A DNA stretch of 64,000 nucleotides from Bacillota bacterium (GTDB lineage Bacteria; Bacillota; Clostridia; Oscillospirales; Oscillospiraceae), in NCBI GenBank assembly GCA_023386265.1, contig JAEWKA010000002.1, positions 490,698-554,697 on the forward strand, written 5' to 3'. Under the pieces are notes generated by a model. The model saw only the letters and a program-made list of their open reading frames with translations, was not told the origin of the DNA and did not search any database. A program made the translations under genes and the position numbers. How positions within the stretch are numbered: position 1 is the first letter of the stretch; the number at the start of each line of letters is the position of its first letter. Shown one piece after another: positions 51,178 through 60,878 of this stretch.

Positions 51178-52527
51178 ATGGACGAACTTTTCGAACTTAG
51201 AGTGCCGCACTCAGCAGAAGCGGAACAGGCGGTCATCGGCTCACTGCTAATTGATCCGGCCTGTATACCCGACGTTCTTCAAAAGGCAAAATCGGATGAT
51301 TTTTACCTGCAAACGAATCGCGACGTGTTCGATACAATCAGCAACATGTATATCTACGGGCGTACAGTCGATCCTGTCACGACGCTGGATCAAATGCGCA
51401 TCCGCGGCTGTTTAAGGGATAATTCACAGAGCTATCTGCTTGAACTTATGCAGGTCACGCCGACCGCCGCGAATGTAATGAAATACGTCGACATTCTGCG
51501 CGAGCAGTCGTTGCTCCGTGCTCTTTTAAAGGTCGGCGGCGAAATCACAACGATGGTGCGCGAAGGCTCCGGCGAAGCAGACACAATGCTTGAGGCTTCG
51601 GAACGGAAGATTTATGCGCTGCGTCAGGGACGCACGATAGGCGGACTCGTCAAGGTTTCGAACGTCATTCAGGACGTCTATAATCAGATATCCGAAATGG
51701 CGGCGTCAGGGGCAAAAATGCCCGGTCTTCCGACAGGACTGCACGATTTGGACAAAGCTATTCTGGGACTTAACAAGGGCGACCTTGTCCTCATAGCTTC
51801 AAGACCAGGTATGGGAAAGACGAGTATAGCCTTAAATATCGCCATGCACGCGGCAAAGGCTTCAAAGAAAGCCGTTGCAATCTTTTCTCTTGAAATGTCG
51901 CGCGAACAGCTTGGCACACGCCTTCTTGCGGGAGAAGGACTTATCGACGCCCAGAAGCTCCTGACGGGTAGGCTCAGCCCCGCGGACTGGCAGAGAATCG
52001 GAACAGCCGCCTCGACAATCAGCGAAACGGAGATACTCATTGACGATAACCCGTCCCTCTCCGTTGCGGACATGAATTCCCAGTGCCGAAGGCTCGATAA
52101 TCTGGGTCTCGTCGTCATCGACTATTTACAGCTTATGCAGTCAGCTGGAAGCGGTCGCAGCTACGCGGGCGAGAACCGTCAACAGGCAGTTTCGGACATG
52201 AGCCGTATGCTCAAGATTATGGCGAAGGAACTGAATGTACCGGTCATATGCCTGTCCCAGCTATCCCGTGCGAACGAGAGCAGATCAGACAAACGCCCCC
52301 TTCTTTCGGATTTGCGCGAATCGGGCGCAATCGAGCAGGACGCCGACATTGTAATAGGTCTTTTTAGAGAAGGCTACTATGACAGAGAGTGCGCAATGCC
52401 CAACGATGCGGAGGCAATAATTCTTAAAAACCGCCACGGAGAACTGGGAACAGTACATCTCATGTGGCTACCCGAATATACTAGTTATGTTTCCGCCGAA
52501 AGACACCACGACGACGATGAATATTGA
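51178..52527 (+). CDS. dnaB: Replicative DNA helicase
   Basis: A 449-residue hexameric helicase of the DnaB family (called DnaC in Bacillus). The N-terminal domain starts VPHSAEAEQAVIGSLLIDP; the RecA-like motor has Walker A SRPGMGKTSIALNIA near residue 205, LVVIDYLQLM (Walker B) and the LSQLSR motif, DLRESGAIEQDADIV. No intein is inserted. The ATG has AAGGAAT upstream. The end overlaps tilS by 11 nt. Confidence 0.97.
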   Translation: MDELFELRVPHSAEAEQAVIGSLLIDPACIPDVLQKAKSDDFYLQTNRDVFDTISNMYIYGRTVDPVTTLDQMRIRGCLRDNSQSYLLELMQVTPTAANVMKYVDILREQSLLRALLKVGGEITTMVREGSGEADTMLEASERKIYALRQGRTIGGLVKVSNVIQDVYNQISEMAASGAKMPGLPTGLHDLDKAILGLNKGDLVLIASRPGMGKTSIALNIAMHAAKASKKAVAIFSLEMSREQLGTRLLAGEGLIDAQKLLTGRLSPADWQRIGTAASTISETEILIDDNPSLSVADMNSQCRRLDNLGLVVIDYLQLMQSAGSGRSYAGENRQQAVSDMSRMLKIMAKELNVPVICLSQLSRANESRSDKRPLLSDLRESGAIEQDADIVIGLFREGYYDRECAMPNDAEAIILKNRHGELGTVHLMWLPEYTSYVSAERHHDDDEY

Positions 52528-53848
52528 TTTTTGCGATAAATACGGTATGCTTCCACAAGGCGGAATTGTGCTCTGCGCCGTCTCAGGCGGTAAGGACTCC
52601 ATGTGCCTGCTTGAAAAGCTCCGTGAACTCGCGCAGATTTATGGGTTCGAGCTGCGCTGCGCGCACTTCGATCACCGACTGCGCGGCGAAGAATCCGACA
52701 GAGACAGAGCTTTTGTTGAAGATTACTGCAGGGAGAGGGGCATCCCCTGCTATGTGGGCTCGGCTGACGTTTCGGTCTATGCCGATGAAAATGGGCTTGG
52801 AATTGAGGAAGCGGCGAGGAAACTGCGCTATGCTTTTCTCGAAAAGACGGCCGATGAGATTGGAGCTTTACGCATTGCGACGGCACATACGGCGGACGAC
52901 AATGCGGAAACGCTCATTTTGAACCTACTGCGCGGCAGTGGACTTAAAGGTCTCTGCGGTATCCCACCCGTGCGCGGAAAAATCATCCGTCCCCTGCTTC
53001 AGACAACGGGTAACGAAGTGCTCAGATACCTCGAGGAGAAGGGCGTCCCCCGTGTTGAGGATTCAACTAATGAAAAGGACGACTATACTCGTAACAGGCT
53101 TCGGCATAGAGTCATTCCCGAGCTTAGAAGTCTGAACCCAGGCTTTGACGAAAACCTTATCCGCTGCCTTGAACTGCTTCGTGAGGACGAGGAATATCTC
53201 TCATCACTTGCACAAGACTTTTTGAACAAATATTTTTCAGGCGGCAGCCTGCCGGTTTTGGAGTTTTCCTTGCTGCCGAAATCCGTTTCGGCAAGAGTAC
53301 TGCAGCTCATCGTGCCCTGCGGACTTTCCGAAAAGCATATTAACGCGGTCCGAAACCTTGCCTCCTGCGAAAAAAAGCACGCCTATGCTGATATTCCCGG
53401 TTTGCGTGTTGCGCGGGCCTATGACAGGCTTTTTTTTGGAACAGAGGAATGCAGCGTGATATCTAAGCGCGAGCTTGAACTCGGTGCAGTTACGGAAATT
53501 CCGGAGGCCGGACTAGAAATTACTAGCGAATTCATAAAAAACTACAAGGAAATTCATAATTCATTTAACATTTTCTTCTTTAAAAATGATAGCATCTGTG
53601 GTAAGATGTTTGTCAAGTCCCGTTCGGAGGGCGAAAAGGTCCGTCTGGTGGGAAGAAATTGCACGAAAACACTAAAAAAGCTTTTCTCCGAGGCAAAGTT
53701 GAACGGAGAAGGCAAAACGCTTGTTCCCGTTATATATGACGAAAAGGGCGTAATTGCCGTCTGCGGGTTTGGAATTGCGGAGCGCTGCAAGCCTGAAAAC
53801 GGCGATAGCGTTGTTAAACTCACTGTCAGGGACGCCTGCAAGAAATAA
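52517..53848 (+). CDS. tilS: tRNA(Ile)-lysidine synthetase
   Basis: A 443-residue enzyme that changes C34 of tRNA-Ile2 to lysidine, so that it reads AUA instead of AUG. The PP-loop CAVSGGKDSM near residue 25, then HFDHRLRG, AHTADDNAETLILNLLRG and DSTNEKDDYTRNRLRHRVIPEL are hallmarks. The C-terminal domain is the long TilS type. No ribosome site precedes any candidate start; ATG 52517, inside the end of dnaB, is preferred because it fits coupling. The order tilS-hpt-ftsH is conserved in Firmicutes. Confidence 0.94.
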   Translation: MNIDFCDKYGMLPQGGIVLCAVSGGKDSMCLLEKLRELAQIYGFELRCAHFDHRLRGEESDRDRAFVEDYCRERGIPCYVGSADVSVYADENGLGIEEAARKLRYAFLEKTADEIGALRIATAHTADDNAETLILNLLRGSGLKGLCGIPPVRGKIIRPLLQTTGNEVLRYLEEKGVPRVEDSTNEKDDYTRNRLRHRVIPELRSLNPGFDENLIRCLELLREDEEYLSSLAQDFLNKYFSGGSLPVLEFSLLPKSVSARVLQLIVPCGLSEKHINAVRNLASCEKKHAYADIPGLRVARAYDRLFFGTEECSVISKRELELGAVTEIPEAGLEITSEFIKNYKEIHNSFNIFFFKNDSICGKMFVKSRSEGEKVRLVGRNCTKTLKKLFSEAKLNGEGKTLVPVIYDEKGVIAVCGFGIAERCKPENGDSVVKLTVRDACKK

Positions 53849-53897
53849 ATGAACGGCAACATTATTTAATTTTTAATTTTCGGGGAGAATTATTGGG

Positions 53898-54446
53898 ATG
53901 ACAAACGATATTATGAAGGTCCTTATTACCGAGGAGCAGATCGAAAGACGCGTTAAAGAACTCGGCAAGGAGCTTTCAGATAAATTTGAAGGCAGCGAGC
54001 CTCTCTTTATCGGAGTTTTAAAGGGTAGCTTTATTTTTATGGCCGACCTTATCCGAAACGTAAGCCTTAAGTGCTCTATGGACTTTATGGCTGTCTCGTC
54101 ATACGGCAATGGGACAACGACCTCGGGCGCTGTCAAGATTAACAAGGACTTGAACGAGGACATCGGGGGTCGACATGTAATCATCGTGGAGGATATCCTC
54201 GACAGCGGCGTGACGCTCACCTATCTCTGCGGCTATCTCCAAAACCGCAAGCCCGCGTCAATCACACTTGTCACCCTTCTTGATAAACCTGCCAGACGCA
54301 AAGCGTCTATTAAGGCTGACTACGTGGGTTTCGAAGTCCCCGATGAATTTGTAGTTGGCTATGGTCTCGATTTCGCGGAGAAATACCGCAATCTCCCCTT
54401 CGTGGGAGTCCTCAAGCCAGAAATATATTCGGACTGCGAGGAATAA
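53898..54446 (+). CDS. hpt: Hypoxanthine-guanine phosphoribosyltransferase
   Basis: A 182-residue purine salvage enzyme. The PRPP-binding motif is IIVEDILDSGVTL near residue 100, the flexible catalytic loop begins with MAVSSYGNGTTTSG, and the purine site is DYVGFEVPDEFVVGYGLDF. The likely start is ATG 53898 behind CGGGGAGA. It makes IMP and GMP from free bases and stands between tilS and ftsH, as in Bacillus. Confidence 0.96.
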   Translation: MTNDIMKVLITEEQIERRVKELGKELSDKFEGSEPLFIGVLKGSFIFMADLIRNVSLKCSMDFMAVSSYGNGTTTSGAVKINKDLNEDIGGRHVIIVEDILDSGVTLTYLCGYLQNRKPASITLVTLLDKPARRKASIKADYVGFEVPDEFVVGYGLDFAEKYRNLPFVGVLKPEIYSDCEE

Positions 54447-54505
54447 AGTCTGTCTTAGAGGGCAGACGAACATACTTCATTTAACGCAAAGGAAGTGATT
54501 TTCGC

Positions 54506-56479
54506 TTGAAGAAAAACCGAAGCCAAGCTAGAGATATAGGTTTTTACGCGCTGATCCTCGTGATTTTGATGGCAACGGTCTGGTCCATGACCTCACAGCC
54601 GGATACTTCGGGTAGTGTCAAGTATTCTGAAATAGTCAGTCTCTTTCAGAAAGAGCAAGTCGAGTCTTTCTCAACTATAGGGAATGACATAACTCTTCAG
54701 CTCCGCGAACCCTATAATGACAACGATACAGTAACATCGGAGCTCGGATCTGTCGATTATTTTTATGAACAGATGGGAGACCTGATTCAGGAACAGAAAG
54801 ATAAAGGCATTCTGAAGGAGTATGAATATACTCCGGCTCTGGCTACGCCATGGTGGATTCAGTTCATTCCTTATCTTATATTGCTTTTGGTTTTTGGTAT
54901 TTTCTGGTATGCCATGATGAAGACAGCCGCGAAAAACGGCGGAGCCGGTGGCGCTATGAAATTTGGCAGAGCCAGAACGAGGCTCGGTCAGGATGAAAAG
55001 AAAAAAGTCACTTTTGATGATGTTGCAGGCGCTGAAGAGGAAAAGGAAGAGCTTCAGGAAATTGTCGGTTTTCTGCGCAACCCCGCCTCCTATACCGCGA
55101 TGGGCGCAAGGATACCGAAGGGCGTGCTGCTCGTAGGCCCTCCGGGAACCGGTAAAACTCTTATCGCAAAAGCGGTCGCGGGCGAGGCGGGAGTGCAGTT
55201 TCTCTCAATCTCGGGTTCCGATTTCGTCGAGCTCTATGTCGGCGTCGGCGCATCGCGCGTGCGTGACCTCTTTGAACAGGCTAAGAAAATTGCACCAGCA
55301 ATCATATTCATAGACGAAATCGATGCTGTCGGACGGCAAAGAGGCTCCGGCCTCGGCGGCGGTCACGACGAGCGTGAGCAGACCTTGAACCAATTACTCG
55401 TCGAGATGGACGGCTTCGGTAACAACGATGGAGTTATAGTCATGGCGGCGACGAACCGCTCAGATATTTTGGACAGTGCGTTACTGCGCCCGGGTCGTTT
55501 TGACCGTACGGTCTATGTCGGATTGCCCGATAAGCGCGGACGTGAGGCCATTTTGAAGGTTCACTCAAGGGGTAAGCCTCTTGGCGACAACGTCGACCTC
55601 AACAGTATTGCCAGAGGAACTCCAGGCTTTTCGGGGGCTGACCTTGAAAACCTTCTAAACGAGGCCGCAATTCTCGCCGTAAGGCGCGGCAAGCGCTTTA
55701 TAACGCAGCCTGAAATCGATGAGGCAATTCTTAAGGTCATTGCAGGTCCCGAAAAGAAGAGCAAGGTGATGTCCGAAAAGGCAAAGAAGCTCACAGCCTA
55801 TCACGAGGCGGGGCACGCAGTGGTGGGGCATTTCCTCAAGCCGAGAGAGCCTGTTCAGTATATAACCATCATTCCGCGCGGACCTACGGGCGGTATGACC
55901 GTCTATCGTCCCGAGGAGGATAAGGAAAGTTATGCTTCCCGTGGCGAAATGTTTGCCGACATCGTTGTTAGCCTAGGAGGGCGAGTTGCCGAAAAGCTCA
56001 TCATGGATGATATATCGACCGGCGCATCTGGTGATATTCAGAGCGCGACCAGAACGGCGAGAGCTATGGTTACGGTATATGGCTTTTCCGAGAGGCTCGG
56101 TCCCATCTCCTTTGAGGACGCAGGGCACAGCATATTCATCGGACGCGATTTCGGCACAACAAAGAGCTATTCCGAGGAGACCGCCGGAATCATCGATGAG
56201 GAAGTCAAGCGCATCTTTGACGACGCGGGCAAAAACTGCGAAGAGGTTCTGAAAGAGCACCAGGATCTGCTTGTGAAAGTCGCGGAATACCTGCTTGTTA
56301 ACGAATCCATGGATGGAAGCGATTTTGCGTTTCTCTGCGAGCACGGTTATGTTCCCGAGAAGGAGAATAAGCCGATTGACGAGCTGAAGATCGAAGAAGT
56401 GAAGTCCGATGACCCGTCGTTTAAATCCGACGCGCAGGCGTCATCGAAGCCTGACGACAAGAACAACTACGGATACTAA
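54506..56479 (+). CDS. ftsH: ATP-dependent zinc metalloprotease FtsH
   Basis: A 657-residue AAA+ membrane protease. Membrane helices lie near residues 9-27 and 118-138 with a small extracytoplasmic domain between. The AAA domain has [19 protein letters not shown], the pore motif [15 protein letters not shown] and the SRH; the protease has the zinc motif HEAGH near residue 433, with a downstream Asp ligand. The last 50 residues are charged and probably unstructured. Start is TTG 54506 behind AAGGAAG. It removes damaged membrane proteins and regulators. Confidence 0.97.
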   Translation: MKKNRSQARDIGFYALILVILMATVWSMTSQPDTSGSVKYSEIVSLFQKEQVESFSTIGNDITLQLREPYNDNDTVTSELGSVDYFYEQMGDLIQEQKDKGILKEYEYTPALATPWWIQFIPYLILLLVFGIFWYAMMKTAAKNGGAGGAMKFGRARTRLGQDEKKKVTFDDVAGAEEEKEELQEIVGFLRNPASYTAMGARIPKGVLLVGPPGTGKTLIAKAVAGEAGVQFLSISGSDFVELYVGVGASRVRDLFEQAKKIAPAIIFIDEIDAVGRQRGSGLGGGHDEREQTLNQLLVEMDGFGNNDGVIVMAATNRSDILDSALLRPGRFDRTVYVGLPDKRGREAILKVHSRGKPLGDNVDLNSIARGTPGFSGADLENLLNEAAILAVRRGKRFITQPEIDEAILKVIAGPEKKSKVMSEKAKKLTAYHEAGHAVVGHFLKPREPVQYITIIPRGPTGGMTVYRPEEDKESYASRGEMFADIVVSLGGRVAEKLIMDDISTGASGDIQSATRTARAMVTVYGFSERLGPISFEDAGHSIFIGRDFGTTKSYSEETAGIIDEEVKRIFDDAGKNCEEVLKEHQDLLVKVAEYLLVNESMDGSDFAFLCEHGYVPEKENKPIDELKIEEVKSDDPSFKSDAQASSKPDDKNNYGY

Positions 56480-56487
56480 ATTAACAC

Positions 56488-56514
56488 AAAGGGCGGAAGA
56501 GATTCCGCCCTTTT
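56488..56514 (+). terminator. Terminator after ftsH
   Basis: GGGCGGAA and TTCCGCCC pair around a GAGA loop, extended by A-T pairs and ending in TTTT. It lies 8 nt after the ftsH stop and 19 nt before ychF. Confidence 0.85.
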
Positions 56515-56533
56515 CGAGAGGAATGGTAAGCAC

Positions 56534-57631
56534 ATGAAGCTTGGAATTGTCGGTCTGCCGAATGTCGGAAAGAGCACCCTGTTTAACGCGATTACGAATG
56601 CGGGTGCGGAGAGCGCGAACTACCCGTTCTGCACTATAGACCCGAATGTGGGAACTGTTGCTGTTCCGGACGAGCGCCTCGATTTTCTCGCCGAGATGTA
56701 CAGCCCGAAAAAATACACCCCTGCCGTTATCGAGTTTGTCGATATTGCGGGGCTTGTCAAGGGTGCGTCGAAGGGAGAAGGGCTTGGCAACAAATTTTTA
56801 AGCAACATACGCATGACGGACGCGATAATTCATGTCGTCCGCTGCTTTGACGACGAGAATGTGATACATGTCGAGGGTAACACCGATCCCTTGCGAGATA
56901 TCGAAATTATAAACCTCGAGCTCATCATGGCGGACATGGAAATGGTCGAGCGCCGCGTGGACAAGGCAAAAAAGGCCGCAAAGGGCGGCGATAAGAAGTT
57001 CCTGCACGAAGCGGAGGTCATGGAAGGCCTGCTCGCCCATATGAACGACGGCAAACTGGCGAGAAGCTATGAATGTGCGCCCGAGGACAGGGAGATTGTC
57101 GAGGAAAGTGAGCTCCTGACGCTGAAGCCTGTCATATACGCGGCTAACATGGACGAAAAAGGCTTTTCGGAAGGTTCGGAAAACAACGCTTACTATAAGC
57201 TTTTAGAAAAATACGCGCTTGCTGAGGGTTCGCAGGTTCTGCCTATCAGCGCGAAGGTTGAGCAGGAAATCGGCGAGCTGGACGACGAGGACAAGGCTCT
57301 TTTTATGGAAGAACTGGGCATGAACGAAAGCGGTTTAAGCCGCCTGATTAAGTGCTCCTACAGTCTGTTAGGCCTCATATCCTTCCTCACCTGCGGCCCC
57401 GATGAGGTGCGCGCCTGGACAATACGAAAGGGAACGAAGGCTCCGCAGGCAGCTGGAAAAATACACACTGACTTCGAGCGCGGCTTCATCAGAGCCGAAA
57501 TCGTTGCTTTCGACGACCTAAAGAACTGCGGCACAATGGCGGTTGCAAGAGACAAGGGACTCATCCGCTCCGAGGGCAAAGAATATGTCATGCACGACGG
57601 CGATGTGACACTATTCAGATTCAATGTGTAA
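56534..57631 (+). CDS. ychF: Redox-regulated ATPase YchF
   Basis: A 365-residue Obg-family P-loop protein that prefers ATP. It opens with KLGIVGLPNVGKSTLFNAITNA, has VPDERLDFLAEMY, VDIAGLVKGASKGEGLGNKFLSNIR and the NMDE motif (the altered G4) and ends in the TGS domain (FLTCGPDEVRAWTIRKGTKAPQAAGKIHTDFERGF). All signature residues are present. ATG 56534 lies behind GAGAGGA. Family members bind ribosomes and are linked to oxidative stress. Confidence 0.96.
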   Translation: MKLGIVGLPNVGKSTLFNAITNAGAESANYPFCTIDPNVGTVAVPDERLDFLAEMYSPKKYTPAVIEFVDIAGLVKGASKGEGLGNKFLSNIRMTDAIIHVVRCFDDENVIHVEGNTDPLRDIEIINLELIMADMEMVERRVDKAKKAAKGGDKKFLHEAEVMEGLLAHMNDGKLARSYECAPEDREIVEESELLTLKPVIYAANMDEKGFSEGSENNAYYKLLEKYALAEGSQVLPISAKVEQEIGELDDEDKALFMEELGMNESGLSRLIKCSYSLLGLISFLTCGPDEVRAWTIRKGTKAPQAAGKIHTDFERGFIRAEIVAFDDLKNCGTMAVARDKGLIRSEGKEYVMHDGDVTLFRFNV

Positions 57632-57654
57632 AATTTGCCGTGTTCAACAAGCCC

Positions 57655-57683
57655 TTGACAAAATTCGCGAAAGAGACTAGAAT
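57655..57683 (+). promoter_or_regulatory. Sigma-A promoter of the thrS T-box leader
   Basis: TTGACA (57655-57660), 17-nt spacer, TAGAAT (57678-57683). It opens the 540-nt thrS leader. Confidence 0.8.
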
Positions 57684-57689
57684 CACTTT

Positions 57690-57959
57690 ATTATCAAGAT
57701 ACAGGCAATGACGGAGACTGACTGTCCTGCGCGGCAAAGAGAGAGCGGCAATAGCTGAGAGCTGCTTCGAAACGCGGACAAACATCATACCACTCCCGAG
57801 CCGAAGCGCCGAAGAAGCCGCTTTTTATAAGCCAAGCTTTCTAGGCCCTCCCGTTCGCGCACGTTACAGCGCACCTAAAGCGGCAGATTATGTCTGCAAG
57901 CAGGGTGGAACCGTGTGAAATTCGCACCCCTGACTAACGTCAGGGGTGTTTTGTTTTTT
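57690..57959 (+). promoter_or_regulatory. T-box leader (tRNA-Thr sensing) with terminator
   Basis: A T-box leader for thrS. The T-box sequence AGGGTGGAACCGTG is at 57902-57915. It is followed by an intrinsic terminator, CACCCCTGAC (57925-57934), TAAC, GTCAGGGGTG (57939-57948) and a T-run to 57959. The long Stem I region lies upstream; a Thr codon ACC followed by A, at 57789-57791, is a candidate specifier. Uncharged tRNA-Thr would favour the antiterminator and thrS expression. The T-box and terminator are certain from sequence; the exact specifier is inferred. Confidence 0.92.
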
Positions 57960-58221
57960 ATACGCCGAAAATGCCTTCCTTTCTTCGACTTCCATGCGCT
58001 GAAAATGCGCTGCGAAGATAAGCATTTGACCTTTCGCCGAAGGCGAAGGACCATAGAGCGAGCTTTGCGAGCGGTACTTAAAGAGGGAATACAAGGGGAT
58101 ACTCCCCCTTGTGCCTTATCTCTTTGGAATTTCAAAAAACCATTTCTCTTTTCGCGAAAAGAGAAACGGCGTTTTGCATAGTTGAGGAGAAAATAGTAAT
58201 TAAATTAAGGAGATATATATT
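57960..58221 (+). other. Palindrome-rich 260-nt segment between the T-box terminator and thrS
   Basis: Several hairpins lie in this stretch: TTCGCC-GAA-GGCGAA near 58033, ACAAGGGG/CCCCTTGT (about 58091-58112), and a perfect 24-nt palindrome at 58143-58166. The remainder is purine/pyrimidine patterned with no gene. T-box leaders usually reach the start codon within some tens of bases, so this looks like an inserted palindromic element. The thrS ribosome site AAGGAGAT follows at its end. Confidence 0.55.
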
Positions 58222-59967
58222 ATGGATGAGAACAAATACAGCTTTGAAAATCCGGACTTCAAGTATGCCTACAGACACACAAGCTCTCACATACTTGCGC
58301 AGGCGATAAAGCACCTTTATCCCGATACCAAGTTTGCAATTGGCCCCGCAATCGATGAGGGCTTCTATTACGATGTCGACTCCGAGACCGTTTTCACGCC
58401 CGAGGTGCTCGAAAAGCTCGAAGCCGAAATGCGCAATATTTGCAAGGAAAAGATACCTCTCGAGCGTTTTGAGCTACCCCGCAATGAGGCGCTTGAGTTT
58501 ATGAAGGACGAACCCTATAAGGTGGAGCTCATAAACGACCTGCCCGAGGACGCGGTTATAAGCTTTTATAAGCAGGGAGACTTTACCGACCTCTGCGCTG
58601 GCCCGCACATGGACAGCACAGGTCGCATTAAGGGCAACGCCATTAAGCTCACAAGCTGCACCGGCGCATATTGGCGCGGCGACTCCAAGCGCAAGATGCT
58701 TCAGAGAATTTATGGCACTTCTTTCCAAAAGAAAGAGGAGCTGGACGCCTATATTGAGCGCATTGAGGAAGCAAAAAAGCGCGATCACCGCAAGCTGGGG
58801 CGTGAGCTTGACCTCTTTATGATTACGGACGAAGGCCCGGGCTTCCCCTTCTTCCTGCCGAAGGGCATGGTTTTGCGCAACGAGCTTGAGAGCTTTTGGC
58901 GTGAGCTTCACAAAAAATGCGGCTATCAGGAAATTAAGACTCCGATGATTTTGAACGAGGAACTTTGGCATAGAAGCGGTCACTGGGATAAATACAAGGA
59001 AAATATGTATTTTACCAAGATAGACGGTGAGGACTACGCGATTAAGCCCATGAACTGCCCCGGCGGCATGCTCGCCTATAAACGCCGTCCGTGGTCGTAT
59101 AAGGATTTGCCCATGCGTGTGGGCGAGCTGGGTGTCGTGCATCGCCACGAGCTTTCCGGTGCCTTGCACGGACTTATGCGTGTCCGTTGCTTTACTCAGG
59201 ATGATGCGCACATCTTTATGACAAGGGAGCAGATGCACTCGGAGATTCTCGGCGTCATCAATAAAATCGACAGCGTTTACAGTATGTTCGGCTTCAAATA
59301 CCACATCGAGCTTTCGACCTGCCCCGAGAACTTTATCGGAAGTCAGGAGGTACGCGAATACAGCGAAAACGTGCTGAGGGAGGTTCTTGAAGCAACCGGC
59401 AGAAAATATATCGTGAACCCCGGAGACGGCGCATTTTACGGACCCAAAATCGACTTCCATCTCGAGGATGCCATTGGAAGAACCTGGCAGTGCGGCACGA
59501 TTCAGCTCGATTTCCAGATGCCCGAGCGCTTTGAGCTTGAGTATACGGGTGCGGACGGAGAAAAGCACCGCCCGGTCATGATTCACACCGTCGCTCTAGG
59601 CTCCATAGAACGCTTCATCGGAATACTCACCGAGCATTTTGCGGGCGCTTTCCCGCTTTGGCTTGCTCCTGTTCAGGCCGTGATTATGCCAATAACCGAC
59701 AGAAGCCGCGAATATGCGGAGGGCATCTACAAAACGCTGTTTGACGCAGGTATTCGCGTTGAGACAGATTACAGAAGCGAGAAGATCGGCTACAAGATTC
59801 GCGAGGCACAGCTGCAGAAGATTCCCTATATGCTCGTTCTCGGTGACAAGGAAGCCGAAGCGGGGCTTGTCGCCGTACGTACACGCTTGGGCGGCGATGA
59901 GGGAACCTTGACACTGGATGCTTTCATTGCGAAAATCAAGGAAGAGATAGAAAGCAAGAAGAATTGA
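58222..59967 (+). CDS. thrS: Threonyl-tRNA synthetase without N-terminal TGS domain
   Basis: A 581-residue class II synthetase that charges tRNA-Thr. The first residues lead straight into the editing-type domain (YRHTSSHILAQAIKHLYP, FAIGPAIDEGFYYD); ThrRS of 640 or so residues normally begin with a 60-residue TGS domain, missing here. The catalytic core is complete: MNCPGGMLAYK with the zinc Cys, LPMRVGELGVVHRHELSGALHGL, RCFTQDDAHIF, and HTVALGSIERFIGILTEHF. The anticodon domain ends the protein (VIMPITDRSREYAEGIY). The ATG has AAGGAGAT 9 nt upstream, so truncation is not a start-site error. Confidence 0.95.
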   Translation: MDENKYSFENPDFKYAYRHTSSHILAQAIKHLYPDTKFAIGPAIDEGFYYDVDSETVFTPEVLEKLEAEMRNICKEKIPLERFELPRNEALEFMKDEPYKVELINDLPEDAVISFYKQGDFTDLCAGPHMDSTGRIKGNAIKLTSCTGAYWRGDSKRKMLQRIYGTSFQKKEELDAYIERIEEAKKRDHRKLGRELDLFMITDEGPGFPFFLPKGMVLRNELESFWRELHKKCGYQEIKTPMILNEELWHRSGHWDKYKENMYFTKIDGEDYAIKPMNCPGGMLAYKRRPWSYKDLPMRVGELGVVHRHELSGALHGLMRVRCFTQDDAHIFMTREQMHSEILGVINKIDSVYSMFGFKYHIELSTCPENFIGSQEVREYSENVLREVLEATGRKYIVNPGDGAFYGPKIDFHLEDAIGRTWQCGTIQLDFQMPERFELEYTGADGEKHRPVMIHTVALGSIERFIGILTEHFAGAFPLWLAPVQAVIMPITDRSREYAEGIYKTLFDAGIRVETDYRSEKIGYKIREAQLQKIPYMLVLGDKEAEAGLVAVRTRLGGDEGTLTLDAFIAKIKEEIESKKN

Positions 59968-60041
59968 TTTTGTGAAGTTATTCCCGATGCTCATCGAAGT
60001 TTAGTATAATTTTCAAACTCATATAACCGAATAATGAAATT

Positions 60042-60091
60042 AACTCCTTCGTAGACTATTGGTAAGGTCTGCGAAGGAGTTTGTTGTTTTC
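60042..60091 (+). terminator. Terminator after thrS
   Basis: A 15-bp stem with one G-U pair (arms 60042-60056 and 60067-60081) followed by TGTTGTTTTC. Confidence 0.88.
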
Positions 60092-60141
60092 TTGTATATA
60101 AAATTTTCGGCAGACGATAACGCATGGGAGGAGCTTACATT

Positions 60142-60804
60142 ATGAACAGAAAAAAGATGTGCCTAGTACTTGCTGTGATATTTGCTTTGAATATTCTTGC
60201 TATAACGCTTGTTGCAAGTGCGCACGCCGCCTCATATAAAAAAGGATCGACAGGCAACGTCGTGACCCAGATTCAAAAGGTGCTAAAAAATCAGGGCTTT
60301 TATGGCGGAAGAGTTGACGGTGTCTTTGGAAGCGGCACAGAAACTGCGTTGAAGGGGTTTCAGAAGGAGTATGGTCTTCCAGTGGACGGAAAAGCGGGAC
60401 CCAAAACGCTTCAGGCGATGGGTATCTCGCAAGGTACAACCCAATCCTCCGATTCGGGTGATGTTGACCTGCTCGCGAGAGTGATCTCGGGCGAGGCGAG
60501 GGGTGAACCGTATACCGGTCAGGTGGCGGTCGGTGCTGTTGTGCTCAACAGAGTGGACAGCCCTGTTTTTCCGAACACTATTTCGGGGGTCATTTACCAG
60601 CAAGGTGCGTTCACTTGCTTGACAGACGGAGAGTTTAACAAGCCCGTCGCAGACAGCGCATATCGCGCGGCCCGCGATGCCTTGAACGGCGTTGATCCCT
60701 GCGGGGGGGCAATCTATTATTTTAATCCCGCAACAGCCACGAACAAATGGATATGGTCAAGACCTTTGATAGTTGTAATTGGGAAACACAGATTCTGCGC
60801 ATAG
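60142..60804 (+). CDS. sleB: Spore cortex-lytic enzyme SleB
   Basis: A 220-residue exported protein. A signal peptide of about 30 residues ends at an AHA site; then comes a peptidoglycan-binding domain (KGSTGNVVTQIQKVL, GRVDGVFGSGTETALKGFQ) and the SleB lytic transglycosylase domain with the catalytic Glu in SGEARGEPYTGQVAVGAVVLNR, ending GKHRFCA. It digests muramic-lactam peptidoglycan in germination. ATG at 60142 behind GGGAGGAG. The usual partner gene ypeB does not follow. A sigma-G promoter was not recognised. Confidence 0.93.
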   Translation: MNRKKMCLVLAVIFALNILAITLVASAHAASYKKGSTGNVVTQIQKVLKNQGFYGGRVDGVFGSGTETALKGFQKEYGLPVDGKAGPKTLQAMGISQGTTQSSDSGDVDLLARVISGEARGEPYTGQVAVGAVVLNRVDSPVFPNTISGVIYQQGAFTCLTDGEFNKPVADSAYRAARDALNGVDPCGGAIYYFNPATATNKWIWSRPLIVVIGKHRFCA

Positions 60805-60878
60805 CGCTTATTCTCCTTGAATCGCGCTTCAGTTTGTATTATAATGTATAACACAAATTGATTTAAGGGAGAATGATT

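Noticed and set aside
57915..58181. 88-codon frame between the T-box and thrS
   Set aside because: It begins inside the T-box/terminator structure, contains a run of Arg and palindromic DNA, and has no ribosome site.
58474..59586. 370-codon frame antisense to thrS
   Set aside because: Lies entirely within the conserved thrS core and has no ribosome site.
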